From assembly GCA_021324265.1 (NCBI GenBank), contig JAJPJK010000018.1:1-64000 (forward strand): a DNA stretch of 64,000 bases, read 5' to 3'. Shown here piece after piece: positions 54,222 through 63,039 of the stretch. The notes under the pieces are model-generated. The model was not told where the DNA came from, searched no databases, and worked only from the letters and a program-made list of their open reading frames with translations. The translations under genes were made by a program, and so were the position numbers. Source of the DNA: Thermoproteota archaeon. Its GTDB lineage: Archaea > Thermoproteota > Thermoprotei > Gearchaeales > Gearchaeaceae. Position 1 is the first letter of the stretch. Every line of letters begins with the position of its first letter.

Positions 54222-54806
54222 TTATCGAAGATTATCCAAATTGAAAATCAATCTGAGAATAGCTGCCGTATTTCCAAAAAGGAATATGATAAGTAAAACG
54301 ATGTCAATTGATCTAACGTAAATGGGATAGAATAAAGCGCCTAGTATAAGTAAAATGATTCTATCTGCTCTCTCGCCTATTATCGTTTTAGCCTTTACTT
54401 TGGATTGTTCAATGTTTAGCTCAAGCTTAGCTCTAACATAGGATGGTATCATGCTTCCAAATATTGCAAGTACGATGAAAAGCCAGTCAGCGAGTTTAGC
54501 TAGTCCTATTGCAGCTAAAGGAACGAAATCTGAATATCTGTCTAGGACTGAATCGAGAACATTACCCAGTTTAGTTTCCTTACCTCCTTTTCTTGCTACT
54601 ATACCGTCTAGCACATCCATAATACCTGTGAAGGCAAGAAATATCGCACCCAATATGGGGTTTCTAAAATAGAAGAAGACTGCTGAAATTAAGGATAATA
54701 AAAACCCTGCAAGCGTAAGCATGTTTGGCTCTACGTTTATTCTTATTAAATATGCCGCAATCGAAGAAAGTAACTCTTCTATTCTTTTCCTTAAATAACC
54801 CAGCAT
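54222..54806 (-). CDS. CDP-alcohol phosphatidyltransferase, probable archaetidylinositol phosphate synthase
   Basis: 194 residues, about five or six membrane helices. The signature D-x2-D-G-x2-A-R-x8-G-x3-D-x3-D is present as DVLDGIVARKGGKETKLG followed by the two later aspartates (85 and 89). It links CDP-archaeol and an alcohol phosphate to make a polar archaeal lipid; the crenarchaeal orthologue group uses inositol phosphate. One-base overlap with lysS. Confidence 0.85.
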   Translation of the reverse strand: MLGYLRKRIEELLSSIAAYLIRINVEPNMLTLAGFLLSLISAVFFYFRNPILGAIFLAFTGIMDVLDGIVARKGGKETKLGNVLDSVLDRYSDFVPLAAIGLAKLADWLFIVLAIFGSMIPSYVRAKLELNIEQSKVKAKTIIGERADRIILLILGALFYPIYVRSIDIVLLIIFLFGNTAAILRLIFNLDNLR

Positions 54807-56404
54807 TAAGATATGCTGCTTTTTATCAGCTTAAGAATTCTATCCTTTTCCGCAGCCTGAATTAGTGATACTAACTTTGGTCCACTATCCTTGCCAAGTA
54901 TAATGTTGTAGAGTAATCTAAAGCCTTCTTTTGGCTGAACGTCATTGGTTCTGATCGTATTATAAAGTTTCGTTTCTAGCAAAGTAACGTCTTTACCATC
55001 CCAACTCTCTATTATTGCATAGATTTGTTCCAACAGCTTTCTTTCTTTTTCATTAAGCTTAGCTTTAAATCCCTCTTGTACCTTATCTTGAATTCTGATT
55101 CTCATATTTTCGGGAGCATATTTTTCAACCCAGTAAGATACTTTTGCAGAATATTTATCTAAGAAATCTAAATCTTCGCTGCTCACTTCTTTCTTTACGT
55201 ATCCTATTCTTTCGAGCTTTCTTAGTAGTTCTTCTTTCCTATTTTCCTTGGGAAGAATTTGAACTAGGATGGCTAAGATTGTATATGGTACTTGGATCCC
55301 AATCTTCTTGGGCGCATTGAAATCATTTGCTGCCTCATAGCTAAACTTGATATCGTAGATCAGGTCTTTTACGGGAGGTTCTTCTAATCCGAAGTATATC
55401 CTTTCTGCTTTATCATATTCTTCATGGATCTGTGGGACAGTTGTTGAAGGATTGAAATCAAGGTGAGTTTTTTCCTTTGATATGACATACCAATATTTTA
55501 AGACCTCTGGCCTTCCTACTCGTAACCACTCATCAACATCAAATGAAACACCTTCTGAACTACCCATTGGCTCTCTTTTTCCTTCCTTTATTAAGCTCAC
55601 CCATTCATAAGCTAACCCTTTTGGATATTCTAAACCAAATACTTCCTTGTATAGCTCATTACAACTATCTCTACTACCTCCAGCAGCCGCATGATCTTTT
55701 CCATAAAATTCTATATCAACTAGGAAAGTATACCAAAGGCTAACCCATTCTGCACGCCATTCAAGCTTTCCATAATTTATCCTAGTTTTCCCTACATGGC
55801 TACACTTCTGGCAGCTGTATTCAACTTCTTCACCGTTTATCGAATTGACCCTAGTAGTCAATATATTATGGCATTTTTCGCAAAGTGGTTTTAATGGGAC
55901 CCAATTCGGGGCCAATTTTTCTCCTTTATACTTGTTCAGAACTTTCCTAGCTTTTTCCCTGTTGTCTATGAATATTTTTATAGCCTCTTTCATCCTAGGA
56001 TGGTTTTCGTAGATTTCATGAGTAAAAACTGGCCTCGCTGTTATACCATATGCTTCGTAGGTTGTTTTGTAAGGTTCGTAAAAATGCTCAACCCAGTTTT
56101 TATGGCAGCCTTTTGGATCTTCTACGTTTAATATTCTAACGCCCTTCCATTCTTCAATGAACTGTTTCGTGACTAAGGGTTCCTTGGCTTTCAAAGGATC
56201 TTGTGTATAGATCACCACGATATGATCTACTTCCTTTCCTTGTCTCCTAAGCATTCTTGCTATCATTGAGGGGTAAATTACCTCTCCTCTTAGCTTACCT
56301 ATATGAATAGGGCCCGATACAGCCATTCCTCCACTGACAACATAGCGATCCTTGTTATCCTTTAGTACCTCGTCTACAAATCGTTCAAGCCAGTTCTTGA
56401 CCAT
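54806..56404 (-). CDS. lysS: lysyl-tRNA synthetase, class I
   Basis: 532 residues. HIGH-like motif PIHIGKLRGE at residues 32-41; KMSKS-like MGSSEG near residue 281; a CEKC...CQKC zinc pair in the middle (CEKCHN, CQKCSHV). This class I enzyme is typical of archaea. It charges tRNA-Lys. One-base overlap with rps26e and the lipid gene on either side shows translational coupling. Confidence 0.95.
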   Translation of the reverse strand: MVKNWLERFVDEVLKDNKDRYVVSGGMAVSGPIHIGKLRGEVIYPSMIARMLRRQGKEVDHIVVIYTQDPLKAKEPLVTKQFIEEWKGVRILNVEDPKGCHKNWVEHFYEPYKTTYEAYGITARPVFTHEIYENHPRMKEAIKIFIDNREKARKVLNKYKGEKLAPNWVPLKPLCEKCHNILTTRVNSINGEEVEYSCQKCSHVGKTRINYGKLEWRAEWVSLWYTFLVDIEFYGKDHAAAGGSRDSCNELYKEVFGLEYPKGLAYEWVSLIKEGKREPMGSSEGVSFDVDEWLRVGRPEVLKYWYVISKEKTHLDFNPSTTVPQIHEEYDKAERIYFGLEEPPVKDLIYDIKFSYEAANDFNAPKKIGIQVPYTILAILVQILPKENRKEELLRKLERIGYVKKEVSSEDLDFLDKYSAKVSYWVEKYAPENMRIRIQDKVQEGFKAKLNEKERKLLEQIYAIIESWDGKDVTLLETKLYNTIRTNDVQPKEGFRLLYNIILGKDSGPKLVSLIQAAEKDRILKLIKSSIS

Positions 56405-56691
56405 TAGAAATACCTTTTCTCCTTTTCTCTTTCTTCTTCAGATCTAACCTTCCTAATTCCTCTGAATACTGCACAGGATACACAATATACCACTGTAACG
56501 GGTGCCTTGATTATCCTAGCCCCTTTTTTCTCCAATTCCGCTGCAAGTTGTGGATCTAAGAAGGATTGGTCCTTAGTAACTTTTATCGCTTTTCCTCTGG
56601 GAATAAGCCTGCCGCATCCATCACAGGATAACAATGAATCCCTTCCTTTAGCTCCCTTAGCTCTTCCTCTGCTCTTCCTCTTCTTCGGCAA
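56404..56691 (-). CDS. rps26e: 30S ribosomal protein S26e
   Basis: 95 residues, basic, with CDGCG (C22xxC25), CVSC (C72xxC75) and PRGKAIKVT. It is found in eukaryotes and in crenarchaeal/TACK lineages, so it is a useful taxonomic clue. Near the mRNA exit channel of the small subunit. Upstream of lysS, TAATG coupled. Confidence 0.95.
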   Translation of the reverse strand: MPKKRKSRGRAKGAKGRDSLLSCDGCGRLIPRGKAIKVTKDQSFLDPQLAAELEKKGARIIKAPVTVVYCVSCAVFRGIRKVRSEEEREKEKRYF

Positions 56692-56744
56692 TATAACTCA
56701 CCATACAATCTTAGTTTTGTAGATTAATAATCTTTCCTAGCCTA

Positions 56745-58160
56745 CTAATATTTTTTTGCTAGATATCCTATTTTCTCAGTCTCCTTTGAACATACAATAC
56801 AGAAACCCTTAATCCTTTGCTTAGCATCGTAGCCTATGAATCTTGTACCTTTGACGCTTTCTTCAACATGCATTCCGCATTCTTCATTTGAGCATATGTT
56901 GAACATTGCTACCTTTCCACTGTTTATAATATTCTCAAGATCTGATACTTTCTTGACCCTTTCAATCCTACTAAACATTTCATTTCTTATTTTTTCCCTC
57001 AACTTAGTTTCCATTTCTATGAGAGCGCTTTTTAAACTCTTGAAAAGCGCATCAAGCTCAATAACACTTTTATTTCTAAGTCTCGTCGCTATGGTTACCT
57101 TTCTTTCCTTTAATTCCTTAGGTCCCACTTCAATTCTAATAGGTATGCCTGCTCTCTCCCATTCATAAAATTTCTCTCCAGGCGTTTTATCGGGATCGTC
57201 ATCTAAAATTACTTTATATCCCGCAATTTCAAGGATTTCCTTGATTTCATTCGCGTATTTTGAGATTTCAGCTTTGTTATATTCATAATATATGGGCACG
57301 ATGACGATTTGAATAGGTGCGATGCTTGGCAGCAATATCGCTCCTGTATCATCTGCATAATGGATAATCAGTGAGGCTACAGCTCTTTCGGAGATCCCAT
57401 AACTAAGCATATATAACCAGTCGTATTCTCCATTTTTCTTCATGAATTTAGCATCAAATACTTTAGAGAAGCTCTGCCCTAAGTAATGCACAGAACCTAT
57501 CTGGAGTGTTTTCCCATCGGGCAAAATCGTATCAAATGTGACAGTGATCTCGGCGCCTGGAAATCTATCCCAAGCAGGTCTTTCTGGCGTTATATAAGGT
57601 ATTCCTAGTCTGTCGAAAATCTCTTTATAAGCGTTGTAAGCTTCTTCGAATTGCAGTAATGCATCTTCCCTTGATTCGTGAAAAGTAAATGCTTCCTTGA
57701 ATGTGGTGACTTCTCTCACTCTTATCATAGGTCTTGTAGCTTCAGTTTCATATCTAAAGATGCTTACTATTTGAAAGACTTTCAAAGGTAGATCTCTATA
57801 CGAAGAAATTCTATCCTTGAATACATATGTCATAGCAGTTTCACTTGTTGGCCTCAAAGCCAACTCTATATCAAGTTTTGTAGTCCCTCCCTTCGTTACC
57901 CAGTATACCTGTTCAAGAAATCCTGCAATGTGCTTTGCCTCTTTTTCAAGCATGTCTTTAGGTATGAGCATCGGCAGAAGAACTTCTTTATGCCCTGTCT
58001 TATAGAGTACTTCTCTGATTATCTCTATTACACGTTGCCTAATTTCAAAACCATAAGGTAACCATATCCCACAACCTTTTACGGGATACTTGCCATACTC
58101 ATAAATCTTAGCTGATGTGAGTATCTTGTCGAATCTCTCGATCAAACTTTCTTCTTCCAT
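56745..58160 (-). CDS. proS: prolyl-tRNA synthetase (archaeal/eukaryotic type)
   Basis: 471 residues. Class II core with [16 protein letters not shown] at the N-terminus, [10 protein letters not shown], the [10 protein letters not shown] motif 2 segment, the tRNA region [11 protein letters not shown] and a C-terminal zinc domain with CSNEEC and CIVC. It lacks the bacterial editing insertion. Own promoter likely, since 38 nt separate it from trmI. Confidence 0.95.
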   Translation of the reverse strand: MEEESLIERFDKILTSAKIYEYGKYPVKGCGIWLPYGFEIRQRVIEIIREVLYKTGHKEVLLPMLIPKDMLEKEAKHIAGFLEQVYWVTKGGTTKLDIELALRPTSETAMTYVFKDRISSYRDLPLKVFQIVSIFRYETEATRPMIRVREVTTFKEAFTFHESREDALLQFEEAYNAYKEIFDRLGIPYITPERPAWDRFPGAEITVTFDTILPDGKTLQIGSVHYLGQSFSKVFDAKFMKKNGEYDWLYMLSYGISERAVASLIIHYADDTGAILLPSIAPIQIVIVPIYYEYNKAEISKYANEIKEILEIAGYKVILDDDPDKTPGEKFYEWERAGIPIRIEVGPKELKERKVTIATRLRNKSVIELDALFKSLKSALIEMETKLREKIRNEMFSRIERVKKVSDLENIINSGKVAMFNICSNEECGMHVEESVKGTRFIGYDAKQRIKGFCIVCSKETEKIGYLAKKY

Positions 58161-58198
58161 CTATCTATTTTATTAAGCGCAAACTTAAAAAACGATGA

Positions 58199-58969
58199 TC
58201 ATTCGACGCTTTTCCTTGCCCATGTTATGTAACCTGTATGGGCTATCATGGATGTTTTAGGTCTGAGCTTTTCAGGTTCAGCTTGATATTCCCTTTCGAT
58301 TATTTCTGTGACATGAATGTCAACGAAATTTTTTTCTCTTAGTGCTCTAACAGTTTTTTCTATTTGATTTACTGTAGGAGAAAAAACTACGATTATTCCT
58401 GAATCTCTAAGTGATCTATAGGCGTTTTCTAAAACTTCCCAAGGGTCAGCGATATCAATTACTATAGAATCTACATTTTCTTCATCTATGCCTTCCTTAG
58501 CATTCTTTAGCTTCAATGTAACGTAATTGCTTAGCCCCAACTTTTCAATGTTCAATTTAGCTAGGTTAAAGAATTCTTCTCTCATCTCATAGGAGTATAC
58601 ATGTCCTTCTGGTCTAACTAACGAGGCTAAGACACAAGTTAAGGCACCACTACCTGTTCCGATTTCTACAACCTTTGATCCGCTAGTTATTCCTGATATC
58701 AGTGCTATGTATCCAGCATCCTTTGGGTAAATTATCTGCGTTTTCCTTGCGAGTTTTATTATGAAATCTCTAATCGTTGGCTTCAAAAGAAGGAAATCCC
58801 ATCCGCTACTGCTTTTGACACTTGAGCCATATCTTTTTCCTATTATCTCATCGATTAAAATGAAACCCTTATGTGTGTGGAATTTATTACCCTTCTCTGC
58901 TTTTACAAGATATTTTCTTTTTTCATCTAGGTAAAGTAGCACGTAGTCATTTTCCTTAATGCTATCCAT
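58199..58969 (-). CDS. trmI: tRNA (adenine-58-N1)-methyltransferase TrmI
   Basis: 256 residues. SAM-binding motif I VEIGTGSGALT (101-111), KPTIRDFIIKL before it, motif IV-like DSIVIDIADPWEVL, and C-terminal WARK. Archaeal TrmI methylates A57/A58 of tRNA and contributes to heat stability. Overlaps the zinc-ribbon gene upstream by 8 nt. Confidence 0.92.
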   Translation of the reverse strand: MDSIKENDYVLLYLDEKRKYLVKAEKGNKFHTHKGFILIDEIIGKRYGSSVKSSSGWDFLLLKPTIRDFIIKLARKTQIIYPKDAGYIALISGITSGSKVVEIGTGSGALTCVLASLVRPEGHVYSYEMREEFFNLAKLNIEKLGLSNYVTLKLKNAKEGIDEENVDSIVIDIADPWEVLENAYRSLRDSGIIVVFSPTVNQIEKTVRALREKNFVDIHVTEIIEREYQAEPEKLRPKTSMIAHTGYITWARKSVE

Positions 58970-59159
58970 ATTTCTCCTTCATTTTCAGTTTTTTAACTAA
59001 TTCGCTAGCGATATATGCGTTATCGAAGATTCCATATTGAACACTATTCGCTACATTGAATTTCTTCCCACATCTGCTGCACATCCTAGTTTTGTAGTGA
59101 GCATAAAACGCTTGAATCTCACCGCAATTAGGGCATTTAGCGACTCTTATCTTACTCAT
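58962..59159 (-). CDS. small zinc-ribbon protein
   Basis: 65 residues with CPNCGE (C9, C12) and CSRCGK (C32, C35), a four-cysteine ribbon, and a helical end (ASELVKKLKMKEKYG). Coupled on both sides: its ATG overlaps the stop of a 55-residue gene upstream, and it overlaps trmI. Likely an RNA- or DNA-associated accessory protein; family not identified. Confidence 0.75.
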   Translation of the reverse strand: MSKIRVAKCPNCGEIQAFYAHYKTRMCSRCGKKFNVANSVQYGIFDNAYIASELVKKLKMKEKYG

Positions 59160-59323
59160 CCACTCAATTTCTTCTCTATTTCCTCTACCTTTTTTAATAA
59201 CAAATCTAGTTTCTTATCGATACTGACTATCCTTCTAACTATCTCAAGCTCATAATCTCTATTAATTCCACCTAAAATATCTGGTCTATTAGATAGCAAT
59301 TTTTTTAGATCATCCTTCTCCAT
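59156..59323 (-). CDS. small coiled-coil protein (55 aa)
   Basis: A short open frame from ATG 59321-59323: MEKDDLKKLLSNRPDILGG, then a helix DYELEIVRRIVSIDKKL and a coiled-coil end LLKKVEEIEKKLSG. Its stop overlaps the next gene as ATGA, the same coupling as its neighbours, which supports it as real. Function unknown; possible partner of the zinc-ribbon protein and TrmI. Confidence 0.7.
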   Translation of the reverse strand: MEKDDLKKLLSNRPDILGGINRDYELEIVRRIVSIDKKLDLLLKKVEEIEKKLSG

Positions 59324-59357
59324 AATAAGATAAGTCTTGAGTAGGTAAATAACTTAA

Positions 59358-59918
59358 ATGAGCTTTTCAGATTTTTTGCAAAAAACGTCTGAATCAAAGA
59401 TGAGATTGTTATTTATAAAAAAGGTGAGCAGAAAATCTGTCTTCATGAATATTTTGAATTTGTTACAATCGCCGTATTATTCAGGAGTTATCCTTGGAAT
59501 AAGTGTTATGTTAAAATACGGCGAATTCTTGTCCAACTTCCTTTCAGACTGTTATAGATTAAACGTGAAATCTGTATTGGATTTTCCTATAATATCTGGC
59601 TTTATAGAAGAAGAGCTATTCACCTTTATTTCTAATCTAGGTTTCGACGCTTTGATAACACTACCTGATGCAGAAATAAGCAAGTTCATTAGAAAGCATG
59701 GAATGGGTCTAATCTGTTACGGTTACGTAGAAGGAAGAGCATCGCTCAATGAACTAATTTCAGCAAATTTAAGAAATATAGACTGCGATGGTATTTTCAC
59801 ATTAAATGCCAATAAGGAAATGATCTCGTTACTAAAAATAAATTTTAGAAAAGTAACTATGAATCTGGGCGAAGTAAAAGGCGATATCGAGATTGAAATT
59901 TTTAGGGACCTAACATGA
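59358..59918 (+). CDS. conserved hypothetical protein, possibly a degenerate TIM barrel
   Basis: 186 residues, alpha/beta. Segments such as [37 protein letters not shown] and [10 protein letters not shown] alternate strands and helices with a faint resemblance to orotidine-5-phosphate-decarboxylase-type barrels, but the catalytic DxK-type motif is missing. I do not recognise it with confidence. Its last 17 nt overlap a convergent ribbon-helix-helix gene. Confidence 0.55.
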   Translation: MSFSDFLQKTSESKMRLLFIKKVSRKSVFMNILNLLQSPYYSGVILGISVMLKYGEFLSNFLSDCYRLNVKSVLDFPIISGFIEEELFTFISNLGFDALITLPDAEISKFIRKHGMGLICYGYVEGRASLNELISANLRNIDCDGIFTLNANKEMISLLKINFRKVTMNLGEVKGDIEIEIFRDLT

Positions 59919-60081
59919 TCTTCAGTCTTTCATCTAACTTCTTTGTTTCCTCTTCTTTCCTAAATAGATCAAGCAATGCAAATCTTATCAATTCACTTCT
60001 ACTAGTGAATCTACCTTGTTGAATTAGTTTATCTATTCGCTCCAGATAAGCCTCCGGTAACTTTATTGAGATTATCTTCAT
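59902..60081 (-). CDS. ribbon-helix-helix (CopG-type) regulator
   Basis: 59 residues: strand [19 protein letters not shown], then the helices [20 protein letters not shown], exactly the RHH layout, and a charged tail. Found by translating the reverse strand between 59918 and 60130. It is divergent from the KaiC-like gene; an imperfect dyad (TATTACC-TC-GGTATTA, 60081-60096) just before its start may be its operator. Confidence 0.85.
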   Translation of the reverse strand: MKIISIKLPEAYLERIDKLIQQGRFTSRSELIRFALLDLFRKEEETKKLDERLKIMLGP

Positions 60082-60129
60082 ATTACCTCGGTATTACTAT
60101 CTTGGGTCTGATAAAAGTATTATCTTCTT

Positions 60130-60990
60130 ATGAAGAGAGCTAACTTTAGAATGGCTTTTTCATCACAAAAAACTAGAATACGCACAAAAAAACGCACTCC
60201 TGAGCGCTTAAAGTTTCAGTTAAGCCTTCTTGATGAGATCGCTTATGAAGGTTTTCCATCTAACTCTTTTATACTGATTTCTGGTGAAGGCGGAATTGCC
60301 AAGTCTACGATACTTCAATGTTTGGCCAACAAATTTATAGAAAGTCGATTTCCATGCATATATCTTTGCGTCGACGAGCATCCTTTATCTGTTTATCAGA
60401 ACATGTGCTTACATGGATTCAAGTTAAAGAAATACTTGAAGAAAGGAATCTTTCAGTTCATCGATCTGTTCACATATAAGTTGAATTTGCAGAATGAAGA
60501 ATTCGATTTCTTGAAAAATTCTCTTGTAGTAAATTATCCCATCAATTGGCAGAGCTTGCTCAATACGGTTGTATCTTATGTAACGCTTTTAGAATCAAGA
60601 TATGGGAAGGCATTAGTGATAATAGATTCTCTTACAGAGTTGTTGAATAAGTTAGATGTTAATTCTGTTCTCGATTTAATGAAGGCATTAAGATTTGAGA
60701 TTTGTAAGAAAAGGAATCATCCAATCTTTGCTAGCTCCCATTTCGGGATAAAGACATTCGAAGAGTTTGAGCAAATACTCGAGTATCATGTAGACGGCAT
60801 CATAGATTTGAGATATGATCCCGTAGCTATGCAGTATGGATCATTAGTTAAGCAGTTGCGTATAAGAAAACTTCGTGCTTCAAGATACCAGAGCAAATGG
60901 TATTCTTTTGATATTGGAAATGGTGATTTGATAAAGTCAGAGGTTGATACTATTCCTCAAAAGTTAGGGAGCTTAAATATCAATTTATAA
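60130..60990 (+). CDS. KaiC/RadA-like P-loop ATPase
   Basis: 286 residues. Walker A GEGGIAKST (52-60, Ala instead of Gly before the Lys), IYLCVDEHPLSVYQ, Walker B ALVIIDSLTEL (161-171), and the C-terminal LRKLRASRYQSKWYSFDIG that ends many KaiC-like domains. It resembles archaeal GvpD/KaiC-like regulators and FlaH, but no archaellum genes are adjacent. Basic N-terminus (KTRIRTKKRTPERLKF). Divergent from the RHH regulator, so probably controlled by it. Confidence 0.82.
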   Translation: MKRANFRMAFSSQKTRIRTKKRTPERLKFQLSLLDEIAYEGFPSNSFILISGEGGIAKSTILQCLANKFIESRFPCIYLCVDEHPLSVYQNMCLHGFKLKKYLKKGIFQFIDLFTYKLNLQNEEFDFLKNSLVVNYPINWQSLLNTVVSYVTLLESRYGKALVIIDSLTELLNKLDVNSVLDLMKALRFEICKKRNHPIFASSHFGIKTFEEFEQILEYHVDGIIDLRYDPVAMQYGSLVKQLRIRKLRASRYQSKWYSFDIGNGDLIKSEVDTIPQKLGSLNINL

Positions 60991-61005
60991 AGACTATGTA
61001 GAGAG

Positions 61006-61314
61006 ATGACCGAAAATGAAAAACTGAGCAGACTAGTTGTTGAAGCGTTATTATTGTTGGAGGCGATACCAAAATTTTATGGCATCAATTTAACTGAAGA
61101 GAATGTCGAAAGCGTTCTCTACTTGGTCTATGGCCTTAATGAGAAGCAAGCCATTACTTTAATTGAAACTTCACGAGGCAAAGTATTCGAAGATTCAGCA
61201 TATGTAGTAAAAAAAGCCAGAAAGGAGCTATACAAGTTTTTAAGCTGCATGGGTAAAATAGTAGTAGTAGAGGCTTTCTTTGAAACTGGTGCATATGAAT
61301 TCAGAACAACTTGA
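61006..61314 (+). CDS. helical protein of unknown function
   Basis: 102 residues, mostly helix, no family recognised (LVVEALLLLEAIPKFYGINL, ENVESVLYLVYGLNEK). It follows the KaiC-like gene by 15 nt and overlaps the next gene by 20 nt, so a small operon is likely. Confidence 0.55.
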   Translation: MTENEKLSRLVVEALLLLEAIPKFYGINLTEENVESVLYLVYGLNEKQAITLIETSRGKVFEDSAYVVKKARKELYKFLSCMGKIVVVEAFFETGAYEFRTT

Positions 61315-61663
61315 GAAATACGTGGTAAGCGTCGTAGAGAATGATAAGATCTTGTCAAAAATAGAGTTAATAAGGCATTTAAATCCCATCCTTATTGAAA
61401 GGATTGTTCGTGTGCTACCTTTATCTTCCTTTATTTTAGTCCTTAAGGACAGAATACTGCTGAAGGTAACAGCCAACTATGGTGTAGCGAAGAAAAAGAC
61501 CATCCATGAAGTAGGCGATGTGGCTTTTGACTCGCTTAATAGCGCAATCATAATTTATACAGATAAAAGCGTTGATGAATTTGAGAATATAGGAAAGGTA
61601 AAGGAGGGACTAGAAAATCTCTATAAGTTAAAAACTGGTAATTTAGTTCTCCTTAAATTATAA
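61295..61663 (+). CDS. cyclophilin-like fold protein
   Basis: 122 residues from ATG 61295. The C-terminal half (VTANYGVAKKKTIHEVGDVA, NIGKVKEGLENLYKLKTGNL, VLLKL) follows the strand pattern and VGDVAFDSLNSAIIIY signature of archaeal cyclophilin-like/DUF369-type barrels. Function unknown. Convergent with the next gene with a 6-nt overlap. Confidence 0.55.
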   Translation: MNSEQLEKYVVSVVENDKILSKIELIRHLNPILIERIVRVLPLSSFILVLKDRILLKVTANYGVAKKKTIHEVGDVAFDSLNSAIIIYTDKSVDEFENIGKVKEGLENLYKLKTGNLVLLKL

Positions 61664-61999
61664 CTGAATGAAATCTGGTTTTTTGAATAATGTAATTATT
61701 GGTATCGATATGTAACCTGCTTTAGTCTTATCCGCAAAAGTTATGCTCTCACCAGTTTCATCCACTTTCACGAGGATGTATTTACCTTCTTCTTTGTCAG
61801 TGCAATAATAGAATATAGGTACGCCATTCAAGTTGAAGTAATCATGAAATATAGCAAGCAACCCGTAATAATTTTCTTGTTCATACTTGAAATGAATCAC
61901 ATAAGCGGGTTGTCCTAGACTTATCATAAGAGCTGCGAATCTCGCAATATCTGATATTGAAGCCACCCTTATAGAATACAGCGGTCTTATTTCGGACAT
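61658..61999 (-). CDS. conserved hypothetical protein (113 aa)
   Basis: 113 residues, predicted alpha/beta, soluble. No motif recognised; the start MSEIRPLYSIRVASISDIARF is typical of small archaeal orphans. Convergent with the cyclophilin-like gene. Confidence 0.5.
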   Translation of the reverse strand: MSEIRPLYSIRVASISDIARFAALMISLGQPAYVIHFKYEQENYYGLLAIFHDYFNLNGVPIFYYCTDKEEGKYILVKVDETGESITFADKTKAGYISIPIITLFKKPDFIQL

Positions 62000-62080
62000 T
62001 ACTTTAGAATGACTGTTCAGCCTTATTTCTTTATCTTTTTAACCTTAATGGGGGGTTAAAGGGGGCGGAGTAGTTCACTA

Positions 62081-62623
62081 TTATCTCCTCAGTATTTCTG
62101 TTTTGCTATTCAGTTTTACTCCGAAAAAATAAGTTAGCGCTGGAACAATGATGATGGTGCTTATGATACCGAAATAAAAGTAGGCTTGGAAGGCTACATT
62201 AAAACTCGTTCGGAAAGTTATGGAATTAGCTAAGGATGATATCCATGCATAAAACGAGGCTGATATAAGGCATGCTAACACATTTACAACGATATGTGTT
62301 TTCTTCTCAGGTTCTTCCTTAAATAACACATTATGGAAAAGCAATACCATTGCAGTCGCAATGGAAAATAAAATAGAAAGTTGGACTGGCATTTTGATGA
62401 TATAGGAATAAGCAAAATATCCTATGAAACCGCCCAGAAGAGAAGAGTATTTCGTAGCGTAAGGAGTTACCAAAAAGATTAAGAAAAAAAGAGGCGCTAC
62501 TGCGCTAATAAAATTATTTTGGAAAGGTAAATAGATGATAAAATAATTTATGAGTGGTATTAATATTATTAATAAGATAGTTCCTATAATCCCTTTCTTA
62601 AAATTAGAAATTTTCTTAAACAT
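62081..62623 (-). CDS. polytopic membrane protein, unknown
   Basis: 180 residues with about five or six hydrophobic segments (IIGTILLIILIPLINYFIIY, ILFSIATAMVLLFHNVLF, AYFYFGIISTIIIVPALTYFF) and basic loops. Could be a small transporter subunit; no signature. The gene lies 22 nt downstream of alba on the same strand. Confidence 0.55.
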   Translation of the reverse strand: MFKKISNFKKGIIGTILLIILIPLINYFIIYLPFQNNFISAVAPLFFLIFLVTPYATKYSSLLGGFIGYFAYSYIIKMPVQLSILFSIATAMVLLFHNVLFKEEPEKKTHIVVNVLACLISASFYAWISSLANSITFRTSFNVAFQAYFYFGIISTIIIVPALTYFFGVKLNSKTEILRR

Positions 62624-62645
62624 AAAAAATTAAAAAATTTTTCTT

Positions 62646-62999
62646 CTACTTTACTTTTTCTAGATGTATTTCGATAATTGATACGTCTCTTGCTTTTTCG
62701 CCTTCTCCGACTCGTTCTGTACCAATTTCAATCTTGGATACTGCAACAGCGCCTGGTAGGAATTTGTTCTTTAATATTTCCACAACATCGACGGCCCTCG
62801 AAATGTTGGAGCCTCTAGCCTTCAAAACAGCTTTGCTGGATCCTCTTTGGAACTGCATCAGTGTAGCTACGACATAACCCATTATAGGCTTTTTGCCTAT
62901 TAACACAGTATTTTCGGGGATCGCTGTTCTCCTCTTTTCCTGTTCACCAACAACCGGAACGCCTTCGGATCTAGATTCTTCAGCTGACATGTTTCTCAC
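62646..62999 (-). CDS. albA: DNA/RNA-binding protein Alba
   Basis: 117 residues. The Alba fold is clear: NTVLIGKKPIMGYVVATLMQF (with the conserved lysines that bind nucleic acid), LKARGSNISRAVDVVEIL and RDVSIIEIHLEKVK. An N-terminal tail of about 25 residues rich in Glu/Arg precedes the core. A chromatin protein of archaea. Confidence 0.95.
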   Translation of the reverse strand: MRNMSAEESRSEGVPVVGEQEKRRTAIPENTVLIGKKPIMGYVVATLMQFQRGSSKAVLKARGSNISRAVDVVEILKNKFLPGAVAVSKIEIGTERVGEGEKARDVSIIEIHLEKVK

Positions 63000-63039
63000 T
63001 CGTTAATAGAAAATTAAGATAGAGGTTACTTATAAATGT

